64,000 nt of DNA, from positions 39,822-103,821 of the forward strand of contig NZ_FOFJ01000014.1 in the NCBI RefSeq assembly GCF_900110885.1, read 5' to 3'. Origin of the DNA: Azotobacter beijerinckii. GTDB taxonomy: Bacteria; Pseudomonadota; Gammaproteobacteria; Pseudomonadales; Pseudomonadaceae. A program made the position numbers and the translations under genes. The notes under the pieces were generated by a model that saw only the letters and a program-made list of their open reading frames with translations, was not told the origin of the DNA and did not search any database. Shown here in pieces: positions 52,396 to 61,241 of this stretch. Each line of letters opens with the position of its first letter. The stretch's first letter is position 1.

Positions 52396-54405
52396 TCAGC
52401 GCCGTCCCAGGCAGAACATGAAGTAGGCCCCGCCGACCAGCGAGGCGAGCAGGCCGGCCGGCAGTTGCAGCGGGAACAGCAGGTTGCGCCCCAGCCAGTC
52501 GGCCAGCAGCAGGGTCAGCGCGCCGAGCAGGCTGGCGCCGAGCAGCTGCGGCACTGCCCGGGTCAGGCCGAGCAGGCGCGCCAGGTGCGGGGCGAGCAGG
52601 CCGACGAAACTCAGCGGACCGACCACCAGGGTCGCCCCGGCGGTCATCAGCGCCGCCAGCAGCAGCAGGCACAGCCGGCTGCGGCCCAGCGGCACGCCGA
52701 GGGCGCGCGCGCTGCCTTCGCCGAGCGGCAGCAGCTCCAGCCAGCGCGCGCAGGGCAGGGTCGCGGCGAGCAGCAGCAGGGCGCCGGCGAGCAGCGCCCA
52801 GGCGGTCGGCGCGTCGACGAAGTAGGTGGAGCCGGACATCCAGCCGAGCAGGCTCTGCCCGCGCGGATCGCCGCCGGCCAGCAGGATCACCTGCAGCGCG
52901 TCGAAGAAGGCGGTCAGGGCGATGCCGATCAGCAGCACCCGCTCGGGGGCGAAGCCGCTTCGGTGGCTCATCGCCACGATCAAGAGCAGCACCGCCAGGG
53001 CGCCGCCGGCGCCGAGCGGCAGTTTCAGCGCCAGGCCGGCGCCGGGCAGCAGGAACAGCAGCGCCACCAGGCCGAGCGCCGCGCCGGCGCCGAGGCCGAG
53101 CACCTCGGGGCTGGCCATCGGGTTGGCGGTGAGCCGCTGCACCAGGGTGCCGGCCAGCGCCAGCAGGACGCCCGCGGCGAGGGCGACCACCACCCGCGGC
53201 AGGCGCCAGTCGAGCAGCGCGCCGTCGAGCCGCCAGCCCCAGCCGTGCAGGCCCTGGCCGACGCCGAGGGCGAGCGGCACGCCGAGCAGCAGCAGGGCGC
53301 CGAGCAGGGCGAGCCGTTGCCGCGGCTGCGGGTGGCGCCAGGCCGCGGCGCCGGCAATGGGCTGCGGGCGTCCGCCGGTCAGTTGCAGGCGCGGCAGCAG
53401 CCAGAGCAGCAGGGGCGCGCCGAGCAGGGCGGTGGCGGCGCCGGTCGGCAGCAGCTCGGCCAGCGGCCCGGCCAGGCGCTGGATCGCCAGGTCGGTGAGC
53501 AGCAGCAGCGCCGCGCCGAGCAGCGGCGCCCAGAGCAGCCGCTGGCCGAAGCGCCGCGCGCCGAGCAGGCGGGCGATGGCCGGGGCGGCCAGGCCGATGA
53601 AGCCGATCACCCCGACGCTGCTGGTCACGCAGGCGCTGACGTAGACCGCCAGGGCGAGGCCGATGAAGCGCAGCAGGCCGAGCGGCACGCCGAGGCTGCG
53701 CGCGCCGCTGTCGTCCAGCTCCAGTAGGGCGAGCGGGCGCAGCAGCGGCAGCAGCAGGAGCAGCGCCACGGCCAGGCGCGGCAGCAGGAAGGCCACGCCC
53801 TGCCAGCCGTTCTGGCTGAGCGAGCCGGAACCCCAGATGAACACCGCGCTGAGGTCCTGCTCGCGGGCGAGCATCAGGCCCTTGGCCAGGGCGCCGAGGT
53901 AGAGGCCGACCACCAGCCCGGCGAGGATCACCGTCAGCGGTGCTAGGCCGCGGCGCCAGGCGAGGGCGAACACCAGCAGGGTGGCCAGGCCTCCGCCGGC
54001 CAGGGCCACCCATTCGCGGCCGTCGACCAGCAGCTCCGGCGCCCACAGGGTGGCCAGCGCCAGTGCCAGCTGGGCGCCGCTGGCCACGCCGAGGGTGCCC
54101 GGCGAGGCCAGCGGATTGCGCAGCACCTGTTGCATCAGGGTGCCGGCCAGCGCCAGTGCGGCGCCGCACAGCGCGGCCATGCACAGGCGCGGCAGCCAGC
54201 TGAAGTGCAGCAGCAGCTGGCGCATGTCGTCCGCCGCCGGGGCGAACAGCGCCGGCAGCCACTGCGCCGCCGGCAGGCGCGCGGCGAGGTCGGCGCCGGC
54301 CAGCGCGGCGGCGGCGAGCAGCAGGACGAGGCACAGCCGCAGCGGCGTGCGGCTGGCCGGTTGGGTGACGGTCGCCGGCAGGGCGGCGCTGGGCAGGTCG
54401 GTCAT
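52396..54405 (-). CDS. FhuB-like double permease for ferric hydroxamates
   Basis: This 669-residue protein consists of two BtuC/FhuB-type permease halves in one chain (about 1-335 and 340-669), as in FhuB. Each half has the GTLMQQVLRNPLASP or GTLVQRLTANPMASPEVLG motif near its start and the GLAAPAIARLL or GLLAPHLARLLG loop near its end, where the ATPase docks. The ATG at 54405 overlaps the stop of the binding-protein gene by 4 bases; earlier frames read through that gene. Confidence 0.93.
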   Translation of the reverse strand: MTDLPSAALPATVTQPASRTPLRLCLVLLLAAAALAGADLAARLPAAQWLPALFAPAADDMRQLLLHFSWLPRLCMAALCGAALALAGTLMQQVLRNPLASPGTLGVASGAQLALALATLWAPELLVDGREWVALAGGGLATLLVFALAWRRGLAPLTVILAGLVVGLYLGALAKGLMLAREQDLSAVFIWGSGSLSQNGWQGVAFLLPRLAVALLLLLPLLRPLALLELDDSGARSLGVPLGLLRFIGLALAVYVSACVTSSVGVIGFIGLAAPAIARLLGARRFGQRLLWAPLLGAALLLLTDLAIQRLAGPLAELLPTGAATALLGAPLLLWLLPRLQLTGGRPQPIAGAAAWRHPQPRQRLALLGALLLLGVPLALGVGQGLHGWGWRLDGALLDWRLPRVVVALAAGVLLALAGTLVQRLTANPMASPEVLGLGAGAALGLVALLFLLPGAGLALKLPLGAGGALAVLLLIVAMSHRSGFAPERVLLIGIALTAFFDALQVILLAGGDPRGQSLLGWMSGSTYFVDAPTAWALLAGALLLLAATLPCARWLELLPLGEGSARALGVPLGRSRLCLLLLAALMTAGATLVVGPLSFVGLLAPHLARLLGLTRAVPQLLGASLLGALTLLLADWLGRNLLFPLQLPAGLLASLVGGAYFMFCLGRR

Positions 54406-55280
54406 GGCTGGGATCTGTCGGGGGCTGGGGAGGGGATGGCGGTCAGCTGCGCTTCGAGCAGTCCGGCGAAGCGTTCGGCGGCGAGCAGGCCGTTGAAGCT
54501 CCACACCGGCGGCAGGGCGTGCGCGCGCCCGGCGCGGACCAGCGGCAGGCGCTGCCAGAGCGGGCTGGCGGCCAGACCGCGCGCGGCGTCCGGCGGCAGC
54601 GGTTCGAGGTAGAGCAGCGCCGCCTCCGGGCGTTCGGCCAGCCGCTCGATGCCGACCTGGGCGAAGCCCCAGTAGTTGGTGCGCCCGCGCCAGGCGTTCT
54701 GCAGGCCGACCCGGTCGAGCACCCCCTGGTAGAGGCTCTGCGCGCCGAACAGGCGGACGTGCCGCGCATCGAGGAAGCCGACCACGTAGAGCGGCGGCTG
54801 CGGACGCTCGGCCAGCCGCGCGCGGACCGCCGCCAGACGGGCGTCGACGCGGGCGATCAGCGCCTCGCCGGCGGCCTCGCGGCCGAGCAGCGCGGCCAGC
54901 TCGCGGACCACCCGCTGGGCGCCGCTGTAGGCCTCGCCGTCCGGGGTGAACAGCGCCAGGCTCTGCACTGGGGCGATGCGTTCCAGACGGGCGCGGGCGT
55001 TCTCGAACTGCGGGCTGATCAGGATCAGCTCGGGCTTGAGTTCGGCGAGCAGCTCCAGGTTCGGCTCGACGCGCAGGCCGAGGTCGACCACTTCGGCCGG
55101 CAGCGCCGGCTCGCCGACCCAGCGCCGGTAGCCGTCGAGCTGGGCCACGCCGACCGGCGTCACGCCGAGGCCGAGCAGGGTTTCGGCGAGCCCCCAGTCG
55201 ACCGTGGCGATGCGCTGCGGCGGCGCGGCCGGCAGGGGCGTGGCGAGCGCCAGCAGCAGCGCGGCGAACAGGGCGCGCAT
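54402..55280 (-). CDS. FhuD-like periplasmic ferric-siderophore binding protein
   Basis: The 292-residue protein has a short signal peptide (1-18, ATPLPA) and a helical-backbone binding-protein fold: PQRIATVDWGLAETLLGLGVTPVG and LLAELKPELILISPQFE are typical of FhuD. The C-terminal half has WGFAQVGIERLAERPEAALLYL. It hands the siderophore to the FhuB-like permease. The start overlaps the ATPase stop by one base. Confidence 0.92.
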   Translation of the reverse strand: MRALFAALLLALATPLPAAPPQRIATVDWGLAETLLGLGVTPVGVAQLDGYRRWVGEPALPAEVVDLGLRVEPNLELLAELKPELILISPQFENARARLERIAPVQSLALFTPDGEAYSGAQRVVRELAALLGREAAGEALIARVDARLAAVRARLAERPQPPLYVVGFLDARHVRLFGAQSLYQGVLDRVGLQNAWRGRTNYWGFAQVGIERLAERPEAALLYLEPLPPDAARGLAASPLWQRLPLVRAGRAHALPPVWSFNGLLAAERFAGLLEAQLTAIPSPAPDRSQP

Positions 55281-56047
55281 CAGTGCACCACGGCGATCGG
55301 CTGGCCGCCGTCGGGATGCTGCAGCACGCGCATCGGGATGCCGTAGATCGCCTCCAGGGTGGCGGGGTTCATCAGCGCGGCCGGCGTGCCGCTGAACAGC
55401 AGGCGCCCGCCGTGCAGGGCGACCAGGCGGTCGCAGTAGCGGGCGGCCATGTTGATGTCGTGGAGCACCACCACCACGCCGAGCCCGAGGTGGCGGCTGA
55501 GGTCGCGGACCAGGGCGAGGACCTCGACCTGATGGGCGAGATCCAGCGCCGAGGTCGGCTCGTCGAGCAGCAGGTAGCGGCTGTTCTGCGCCAGCAGCAT
55601 GGCCAGCCAGACGCGCTGGCGCTCGCCGCCGGAGAGCTGGTCGGCCAGCCGCTCGGCGAAGCCGGCGGTGCCGGTCAGCTCCAGGGCGCGGTCGACGTGG
55701 ACCCGGTCGTCGGCGGTGAAGCGCCCGAGCAGGCCGTGCCAGGGGTAGCGGCCGAAGCCGACCAGCTCGCGCACCGTCAGGCTTTCCGCCGCCGGCAGTT
55801 GTTGCGGCAGGTAGGCGACGTGGCGGGCGAAGGCACGCTCGGGCCAGGCATCCAGCGGCTTGCCGTCCAGCCGCAGGCGGCCGCCGGCCGGGACGAGCTG
55901 GCGGGCCAGCAGCTTGATCAGGGTCGACTTGCCCGAGCCGTTGTGGCCGATCAGGCCGACCATCTGGCCGTGGGGAATCTGCAGGCTGACCTGCTGCAGC
56001 AGGTGGCGGCCGGGCAGGCTGAAGCTGACGTCGTCCAGCTCGAACAT
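55280..56047 (-). CDS. FhuC-like ATPase of the siderophore importer
   Basis: The 255-residue ATPase shows Walker A GHNGSGKSTL (about residues 34-43), [18 protein letters not shown] (about 138) and Walker B YLLLDEPTSALDLAHQ. Its C-terminus is FhuC-like. It is the first gene of the minus-strand fhuCDB-like operon; GGGAGCGGA precedes the ATG, and a Fur-type box lies about 60 bases upstream. Confidence 0.93.
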   Translation of the reverse strand: MFELDDVSFSLPGRHLLQQVSLQIPHGQMVGLIGHNGSGKSTLIKLLARQLVPAGGRLRLDGKPLDAWPERAFARHVAYLPQQLPAAESLTVRELVGFGRYPWHGLLGRFTADDRVHVDRALELTGTAGFAERLADQLSGGERQRVWLAMLLAQNSRYLLLDEPTSALDLAHQVEVLALVRDLSRHLGLGVVVVLHDINMAARYCDRLVALHGGRLLFSGTPAALMNPATLEAIYGIPMRVLQHPDGGQPIAVVH

Positions 56048-56108
56048 CGAATTCCGCTCCCTGGGGTGGCGCAGCGGCGCTGCGGGAAGCCGGGACTTTA
56101 ATTCAGAC

Positions 56109-56127
56109 GATAATGCTTATCAATTGT
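56109..56127 (-). promoter_or_regulatory. Candidate Fur box before the siderophore importer operon
   Basis: GATAATGCTTATCAATTGT matches the Fur consensus GATAATGATAATCATTATC well in the first fourteen positions. It lies 62 bases upstream of the fhuC-like start. Confidence 0.68.
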
Positions 56128-56185
56128 TTGTTGGGCTCGGGAGCGTCTGGGACGCGGGTAGGAAGGTATTTGTCGGAATACTTTG

Positions 56186-56228
56186 GGAAATAAAATTCCA
56201 AAATTGTATTGACTGGAATTTTATTTCC
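56186..56228. promoter_or_regulatory. Pair of GGAA-N6-TTCC operators, IolR-like
   Basis: GGAA-ATAAAA-TTCC (56186-56199) and GGAA-TTTTAT-TTCC (56215-56228) form arms of a 15-bp inverted repeat around a 13-base spacer. I recall GGAA-N6-TTCC as the motif of the rhizobial inositol repressor IolR. A TTGACT (-35-like) lies between them. Confidence 0.55.
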
Positions 56229-56290
56229 AATCAGAGTTCAATCCTGCCAGACGAACGAAAGCCACCAACAACAATAAGCACGGTGCCGTC

Positions 56291-56633
56291 ATGCATACCG
56301 CCAGTTCCTTCCGGGCCTTCGCCCGCCGGCGCGCAGTCCTGCTCGCCGCTGCACTGTTCTTCGCCAGTTCCGCCGCGCTGGCCGATCTTCGGATCGGCGT
56401 CGCCGTCGGCCCGTTCGCCCCCTACGCCTACCCGCTCAGCGCCCTGCAGGACCGCGCCACGCTGCAGTTCGAGGATTCGGCCGGCGACCCGATCCGCCCG
56501 CTCGGCCGCGTGGGGAGCCTCATCGCGCCGTCGGTCGACGCGAGAAGGGCAGGGGCCTGATGAACAACTGGCCGCCGTCGTCCGCGGGCAGCTGGTAACG
56601 CCCGGCAACTACGCACAATTGCAACGCAAGTGA
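56291..56633 (+). pseudogene. Remnant of a sugar-binding protein gene, internal part deleted
   Basis: An 89-residue frame begins with a good signal peptide (1-31, SSAALA) and continues DLRIGVAVGPFAPYAYP...LQFEDSAGDPIRPL...APSVDA. This resembles the N-terminal 70-80 residues of inositol/rhizopine-type binding proteins in shortened form, then stops. A second frame ending at 56633 reads EQLAAVVRGQLVTPGNYAQLQRK, which looks like the C-terminus of such a protein. The roughly 230 residues between are missing. It stands directly upstream of the ATPase gene, where a binding protein is expected. The reading as a pseudogene is mine. Confidence 0.65.
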
Positions 56634-56677
56634 CTGGCCGCCCCGCCATCCGGCGGTATCGACCCTAGGAGGAGATC

Positions 56678-58240
56678 GTGAACATGCTCAGTTCCGTAAC
56701 CGGTGCCCACAGCGTCCCGGCAGTCCTGCCGACTCCGGCGGCACCCGAATACCTGCTCGAAATCGTCAATGTCACCAAGCGCTTTCCCGGCGTGGTGGCG
56801 CTCTCCGACGTGCAGCTGCGCGTGCGTCCCGGCACCGTCCTGGCGCTGATGGGCGAGAACGGCGCGGGCAAGTCGACGCTGATGAAGATCATCGCCGGCA
56901 TCCACCAGCCGGACGCCGGCGAGCTGCGCCTGCGCGGCCAGGCGGTGCGGCTCGAGACGCCGCTGCAGGCGTTGCAGATGGGCATCGCGATGATCCACCA
57001 GGAACTCAACCTGATGCCGCAGATGAGCATCGCCGAGAACATCTGGCTCGGCCGCGAGCCGCTCAACGGACTGCGCATGGTCGACCACGGCCGGATGTAC
57101 CGGCAGACCCGCGAGCTGTTCGGGCGCCTGCGCATCGATCTCGACCCGAAGATGGCCGTCGGCGAGCTGAGCATCGCCGGACGGCAGATGGTCGAGATCG
57201 CCAAGGCGGTGTCCTACGACAGCGACGTGCTGATCATGGACGAGCCGACCTCGGCGATCACCGAGAAGGAGGTCGCCCACCTGTTCTCGATCATCGCCGA
57301 CCTCAAGGCCCAGGGTAAGGGCATCATCTATATCACCCACAAGATGGACGAGGTGTTCGCCATCGCCGACGAGGTGGCGGTGTTCCGCGACGGCACCTAC
57401 GTCGGCCTGCAGAGCGCCGAGAGCATGGACGGCGACGGGCTGATCTCGATGATGGTCGGCCGCGAGCTGACCCAGCTGTTCCCCGAGCGCCGCGTCCCCC
57501 GCGAGGAGGTCCTGCTCTCGGTGCGCGACCTGGGGCTGGAGGGCGTGTTCGAGAACATCTCCTTCGAGCTGCGCGCCGGCGAGGTCCTCGGCATCGCCGG
57601 GCTGATGGGCTCCGGGCGCACCAACGTGGCGGAGACCCTGTTCGGGATCACCCCGGCCACCGCCGGCGAGATCCACATCGACGGCGAGCGGGTGCGCATG
57701 GACGACCCCTGCCTGGCGATCCGCAAGGGCCTGGCGCTGCTCACCGAGGACCGCAAGGACACCGGCATCTTCGCCTGCCTCTCGGTGCAGGAAAACATGG
57801 AGGTGGCGGTGCTGCCCGGCTACGCCAACCGGGGCTTCGTGCAGCAGCAGCGCCTGCGCGAGCGCTGCGAGGAGATGCGCCAGAAGCTGCGGGTGAAGAC
57901 CCCCTCGCTGGAGCAGTGCATCGCCAACCTGTCCGGCGGAAACCAGCAGAAGGCGCTGCTGGCCCGCTGGCTGATGACCCAGCCGCGCATCCTGATCCTC
58001 GACGAACCCACCCGCGGCATCGACGTCGGCGCCAAGGCCGAGATCTACCGGCTGATCGCCGAGCTGGCCGGCGAAGGCATGGCGGTGATCATGATCTCTT
58101 CCGAACTGCCGGAAGTGCTGGGCATGAGCGACCGGGTCATGGTCATGCACGAAGGCGAAGTCACCGGCTTTCTCGACCGCACCGAGGCGACCCAGGAGCG
58201 CGTGATGCACCTGGCCTCGGGGAGTCCCGTCATCCACTGA
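56678..58240 (+). CDS. Sugar ABC transporter ATPase (RbsA/MglA family), possibly for an inositol
   Basis: The 520-residue protein has two ATPase halves. Half 1 has Walker [10 protein letters not shown] (about residue 62), [15 protein letters not shown] as signature and Walker [12 protein letters not shown]. Half 2 has the degenerate P-loop [31 protein letters not shown] and [12 protein letters not shown]. This arrangement is standard for carbohydrate uptake family 2. GGAGGAGAT precedes the start (GTG 56678 or ATG 56684). The substrate cannot be read from the sequence; the Gfo/Idh/MocA enzyme and operators suggest inositol or a derivative. Confidence 0.9.
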   Translation: MNMLSSVTGAHSVPAVLPTPAAPEYLLEIVNVTKRFPGVVALSDVQLRVRPGTVLALMGENGAGKSTLMKIIAGIHQPDAGELRLRGQAVRLETPLQALQMGIAMIHQELNLMPQMSIAENIWLGREPLNGLRMVDHGRMYRQTRELFGRLRIDLDPKMAVGELSIAGRQMVEIAKAVSYDSDVLIMDEPTSAITEKEVAHLFSIIADLKAQGKGIIYITHKMDEVFAIADEVAVFRDGTYVGLQSAESMDGDGLISMMVGRELTQLFPERRVPREEVLLSVRDLGLEGVFENISFELRAGEVLGIAGLMGSGRTNVAETLFGITPATAGEIHIDGERVRMDDPCLAIRKGLALLTEDRKDTGIFACLSVQENMEVAVLPGYANRGFVQQQRLRERCEEMRQKLRVKTPSLEQCIANLSGGNQQKALLARWLMTQPRILILDEPTRGIDVGAKAEIYRLIAELAGEGMAVIMISSELPEVLGMSDRVMVMHEGEVTGFLDRTEATQERVMHLASGSPVIH

Positions 58241-58318
58241 TCGCTCGCGAAGTCCGGCGGGCGCCGTGGCGGCCCCGCGGCTCATCCGGCGTACAACAAC
58301 AATCGGAGATCTGGAACC

Positions 58319-59341
58319 ATGAGCGCCATTCTGGAAAAGAACCCCCTTGCAACCCTCTCGCTCTGGAGCCGGCGGCTGCCGGCCGAACTGGGCATCCTGC
58401 TGGTGCTGCTCGGCATCGGCCTGGCCTTCGAGCTGTTCGGCTGGGCGATGCGCGAGCAGAGCTTTCTGATGAACTCCCAGCGCCTGGTGCTGATGATCCT
58501 GCAGGTGTCGGTCATCGGCCTGCTGGCCATCGGGGTGACCCAGGTGATCATCACCACCGGCATCGACCTGTCTTCCGGCTCGGTGCTGGCGCTCTCGGCG
58601 ATGGTGGCGGCGAGTCTCGCGCAGACCTCCGACTTCGGCCGGGCGATGTTCCCGGCGCTGACCGACCTGCCGGTCTGGGTGCCGGTCATGGCCGGCATCG
58701 GCGTGGGCCTGCTGGCGGGCGTGATCAACGGCAGCCTGATCGCCGCCACCGGCATCCCGCCGTTCATCGTCACCCTGGGCATGATGGTCTCGGCCCGCGG
58801 CCTGGCCCGCTACTACACCGAAGGCCAGCCGATCAGCATGCTGTCGGACTCCTACACCGCCATCGGCAGCGGCGCGATGCCGGTGATCATCTTCCTGGTG
58901 GTGGCGGCGATCTTCCACGTCGCCCTGCGCTACACCAAGTACGGCAAGTACACCTACGCGATCGGCGGCAACATGCAGGCGGCGCGGATTTCCGGGATCA
59001 ACGTCAAGCGCCACCTGATCGTCGTCTACAGCATCGCCGGACTGCTGGCCGGCCTCGCCGGCGTGGTCGCCTCGGCCCGCGCCGCCACCGGCCAGGCCGG
59101 CATGGGCATGTCCTACGAGCTGGACGCCATCGCCGCGGCGGTGATCGGCGGCACCAGCCTGGCCGGCGGCATGGGGCGGATCACCGGCACCGTGATCGGC
59201 GCGCTGATCCTCGGCGTGATGGCCAGCGGCTTCACCTTCCTCGGCGTCGATGCCTACATCCAGGACATCATCAAGGGGATGATCATCGTCGTCGCCGTGG
59301 TGGTCGACCAGTACCGCAACAAGCGCAAGGCCAAGCGCTGA
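58319..59341 (+). CDS. Sugar ABC transporter permease (RbsC family)
   Basis: The 340-residue membrane protein has about nine hydrophobic segments and the family motifs ITTGIDLSSGSVLALSAM (about residues 78-95), NGSLIAATGIPPFIVTLGMM (about 139-158) and AIGGNMQAARISGINVKR (about 219-236). It pairs with the ATPase upstream. Start follows CGGAGATCTGGAACC. The basic tail (YRNKRKAKR) lies in the cytoplasm. Confidence 0.9.
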   Translation: MSAILEKNPLATLSLWSRRLPAELGILLVLLGIGLAFELFGWAMREQSFLMNSQRLVLMILQVSVIGLLAIGVTQVIITTGIDLSSGSVLALSAMVAASLAQTSDFGRAMFPALTDLPVWVPVMAGIGVGLLAGVINGSLIAATGIPPFIVTLGMMVSARGLARYYTEGQPISMLSDSYTAIGSGAMPVIIFLVVAAIFHVALRYTKYGKYTYAIGGNMQAARISGINVKRHLIVVYSIAGLLAGLAGVVASARAATGQAGMGMSYELDAIAAAVIGGTSLAGGMGRITGTVIGALILGVMASGFTFLGVDAYIQDIIKGMIIVVAVVVDQYRNKRKAKR

Positions 59342-59417
59342 GCCGGGGAGCGGCTCCCCTCCCTTGCGGATCTTTTTCCAGCCAACCTTCAACCCATACA
59401 ACGACACGAGGTGAATC

Positions 59418-60527
59418 ATGCGCGAGATCGGCATCGGCCTGATCGGTACCGGCTTCATGGGGCGAGCCCACGCCCTGGCCTTCCACCACGCGGCCAGCAC
59501 CTTCGAGCTGCCCGTCAAACTGCGTTTCGCCGCCCTGGCCGATGCCGACGCGGCCCGCGCCGAACGCTGCGCCGCCGACTGGGGCTTCGCCCGGGCCTGC
59601 GACTGGGAAAGCCTGGTGAACGACCCGGCCGTGGAGCTGGTCGCCATCACCACCCCCAATCGCCTGCACTACCCGATGACCATGGCGGCGCTGGCGGCGG
59701 GCAAGGCGGTCTACTGCGAGAAGCCCCTGGCGGTGACGCTCGAGGAAGCCACCGCCATGCGCGATGCGGCGAAGCGGGCCGGGGTGGTCAACCGGGCAGG
59801 CTACAACTACCTGCAAAATCCCATGCTCAAACTGGCCCGCGAGCTGATCGCCAGCGGCGAGCTGGGCGAGATCACCGGCTACCGCGGCGAGTTCAGCGAG
59901 GATTTCATGGGCGATCCGCAGGGGCCCTTCAGCTGGCGCTGCGAGACGGAGCAGGCCGGCGGCGCCCTGGCCGACCTCGGCAGCCATGTCCTGTCGCTGA
60001 CGCGCTTTCTGCTCGGCGACATCGCCGCGCTCTGCGCCGACCTGCACACCGCCCACGCCCAGCGCCCGCACCAGGGCGGCCTGCGCCGCGTCGAAATCGA
60101 CGACCAGGCCCATGTCCTGCTGCGCTTCGCCAACGGCGCGCGCGGCACGCTGTCCACCAGCTGGCTCAAGCACGGGCGCAAGAACCACCTGGCCTTCGAG
60201 GTCTGCGGCACCCGCGGCACCCTGGTCTACGACCAGGAGCGGCTCAACGAGCTGCGCCTCTACACGGCCGGCGGGCGCCCCGGCATGGACGGCTTCCGCA
60301 CCCTGCTGTCCGGTCCGCACCTGCCCGACTACGCGGCCTTCTGCCCGGCGGGCGGGCACCAGCTCGGCTACAACGAGCTGAAGACCCTGGAGGTGCGCTC
60401 GCTGCTCGAGGCGCTGGCCGGCAACGGCAGCCTGACCGGCGTGGACTTCCAGGAGGCCTGGGAGGTCGAGCGCCTGGCCCAGGCGATCCGCGAGTCGGCG
60501 CGGGAGGAGCGCTGGGTGAAGATCTAG
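59418..60527 (+). CDS. Gfo/Idh/MocA-family NAD(P)-dependent dehydrogenase
   Basis: The 369-residue oxidoreductase has a Rossmann motif GLIGTGFMGRAHA (about residues 8-20), the EKPLA motif (about 99-103) that carries the catalytic lysine of the family, and the DLGSHVLSLTRFLLGD segment (about 190-205) with the active-site histidine. It lies after the sugar transporter genes with a 76-base gap and good GAGGTG before ATG. It could oxidise myo-inositol or another cyclitol or sugar taken up by the transporter; the exact substrate is not known. Confidence 0.88.
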   Translation: MREIGIGLIGTGFMGRAHALAFHHAASTFELPVKLRFAALADADAARAERCAADWGFARACDWESLVNDPAVELVAITTPNRLHYPMTMAALAAGKAVYCEKPLAVTLEEATAMRDAAKRAGVVNRAGYNYLQNPMLKLARELIASGELGEITGYRGEFSEDFMGDPQGPFSWRCETEQAGGALADLGSHVLSLTRFLLGDIAALCADLHTAHAQRPHQGGLRRVEIDDQAHVLLRFANGARGTLSTSWLKHGRKNHLAFEVCGTRGTLVYDQERLNELRLYTAGGRPGMDGFRTLLSGPHLPDYAAFCPAGGHQLGYNELKTLEVRSLLEALAGNGSLTGVDFQEAWEVERLAQAIRESAREERWVKI

Positions 60528-61241
60528 CGGCAACGCGGTATCGAGGCCTCGGGCGCCGAAATTGACCGACCAAACAGGCCACCAGGCATTCGGCGAGCTG
60601 TCGCGGCGCCGGCTTCCCGGCTGCCGAGTGGGGATACCCCGAGACATGCCTGTTCCGGCCGAGTGCCTATAACCGTGGCGTAGATCATTTGTCGGTTTGA
60701 ACTTCGAGGAGTGTTTGGAGCGTGGATTTTTCAAACGTTCATCATTGTTCAAGTGTGCAATCGCAGGCCGCCGGTTATATCGGCGAATACCTCGTCGCGC
60801 TGTTGTCGCCTGCGTCCGGACACTTGTCCACAAAGGTCCGGGAATATTGCTCACCGGTTGTGCGGTTGTAATTCGACTCGCTCCCTATCGGTGAGGCGTT
60901 TCGCACTCGGCACTTTGCGTAATGGGCCTGGGTATCGAAGAAAGTCCGAAAAACGGGCGTGGCGAGACCGATGAAATCGTCGGTCTCGTGTTCGCCGGTG
61001 TCGTAGAGAGATGCATTTGCCGGGGCAGGGCTTTTCAGCGTAGTGCCCCCGCCCGGACTCGCCGCGACTTGGCGGACGAACTTGTCCGGGGATTTTGGCG
61101 TTCGCTGAACGAGCCCGGCCATCCGCTATAGAAGCCAGCGAACCAGGACGGCAGGTATTACTCGATTGCCCGACGGCCACGGTTGCCGTCATGGGTTCAG
61201 TCCTCCAGTTCGTGAAAACAATAAGAAAGATGGGAGTCGAC
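60528..61241. other. Long gene-poor stretch before the porin gene
   Basis: About 714 bases with lower GC than the surroundings. Short frames exist on both strands, but none has a signal peptide, family motif or clear ribosome-binding site. One perfect hairpin (CGAGACCGA / TCGGTCTCG, loop 8) lies at 60963-60988. The stretch probably holds the porin promoter and decayed sequence. Confidence 0.45.

Noticed and set aside
56609..59659. 1016-residue minus-strand frame opposite the sugar ABC genes
   Set aside because: It is histidine/aspartate-rich low-complexity translation antisense to clear ATPase and permease genes.
60775..61122. 115-residue minus-strand frame in the gap before the porin gene
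   Set aside because: No ribosome-binding site, no hydrophobic core and no recognised motif; composition does not resemble the neighbouring genes.
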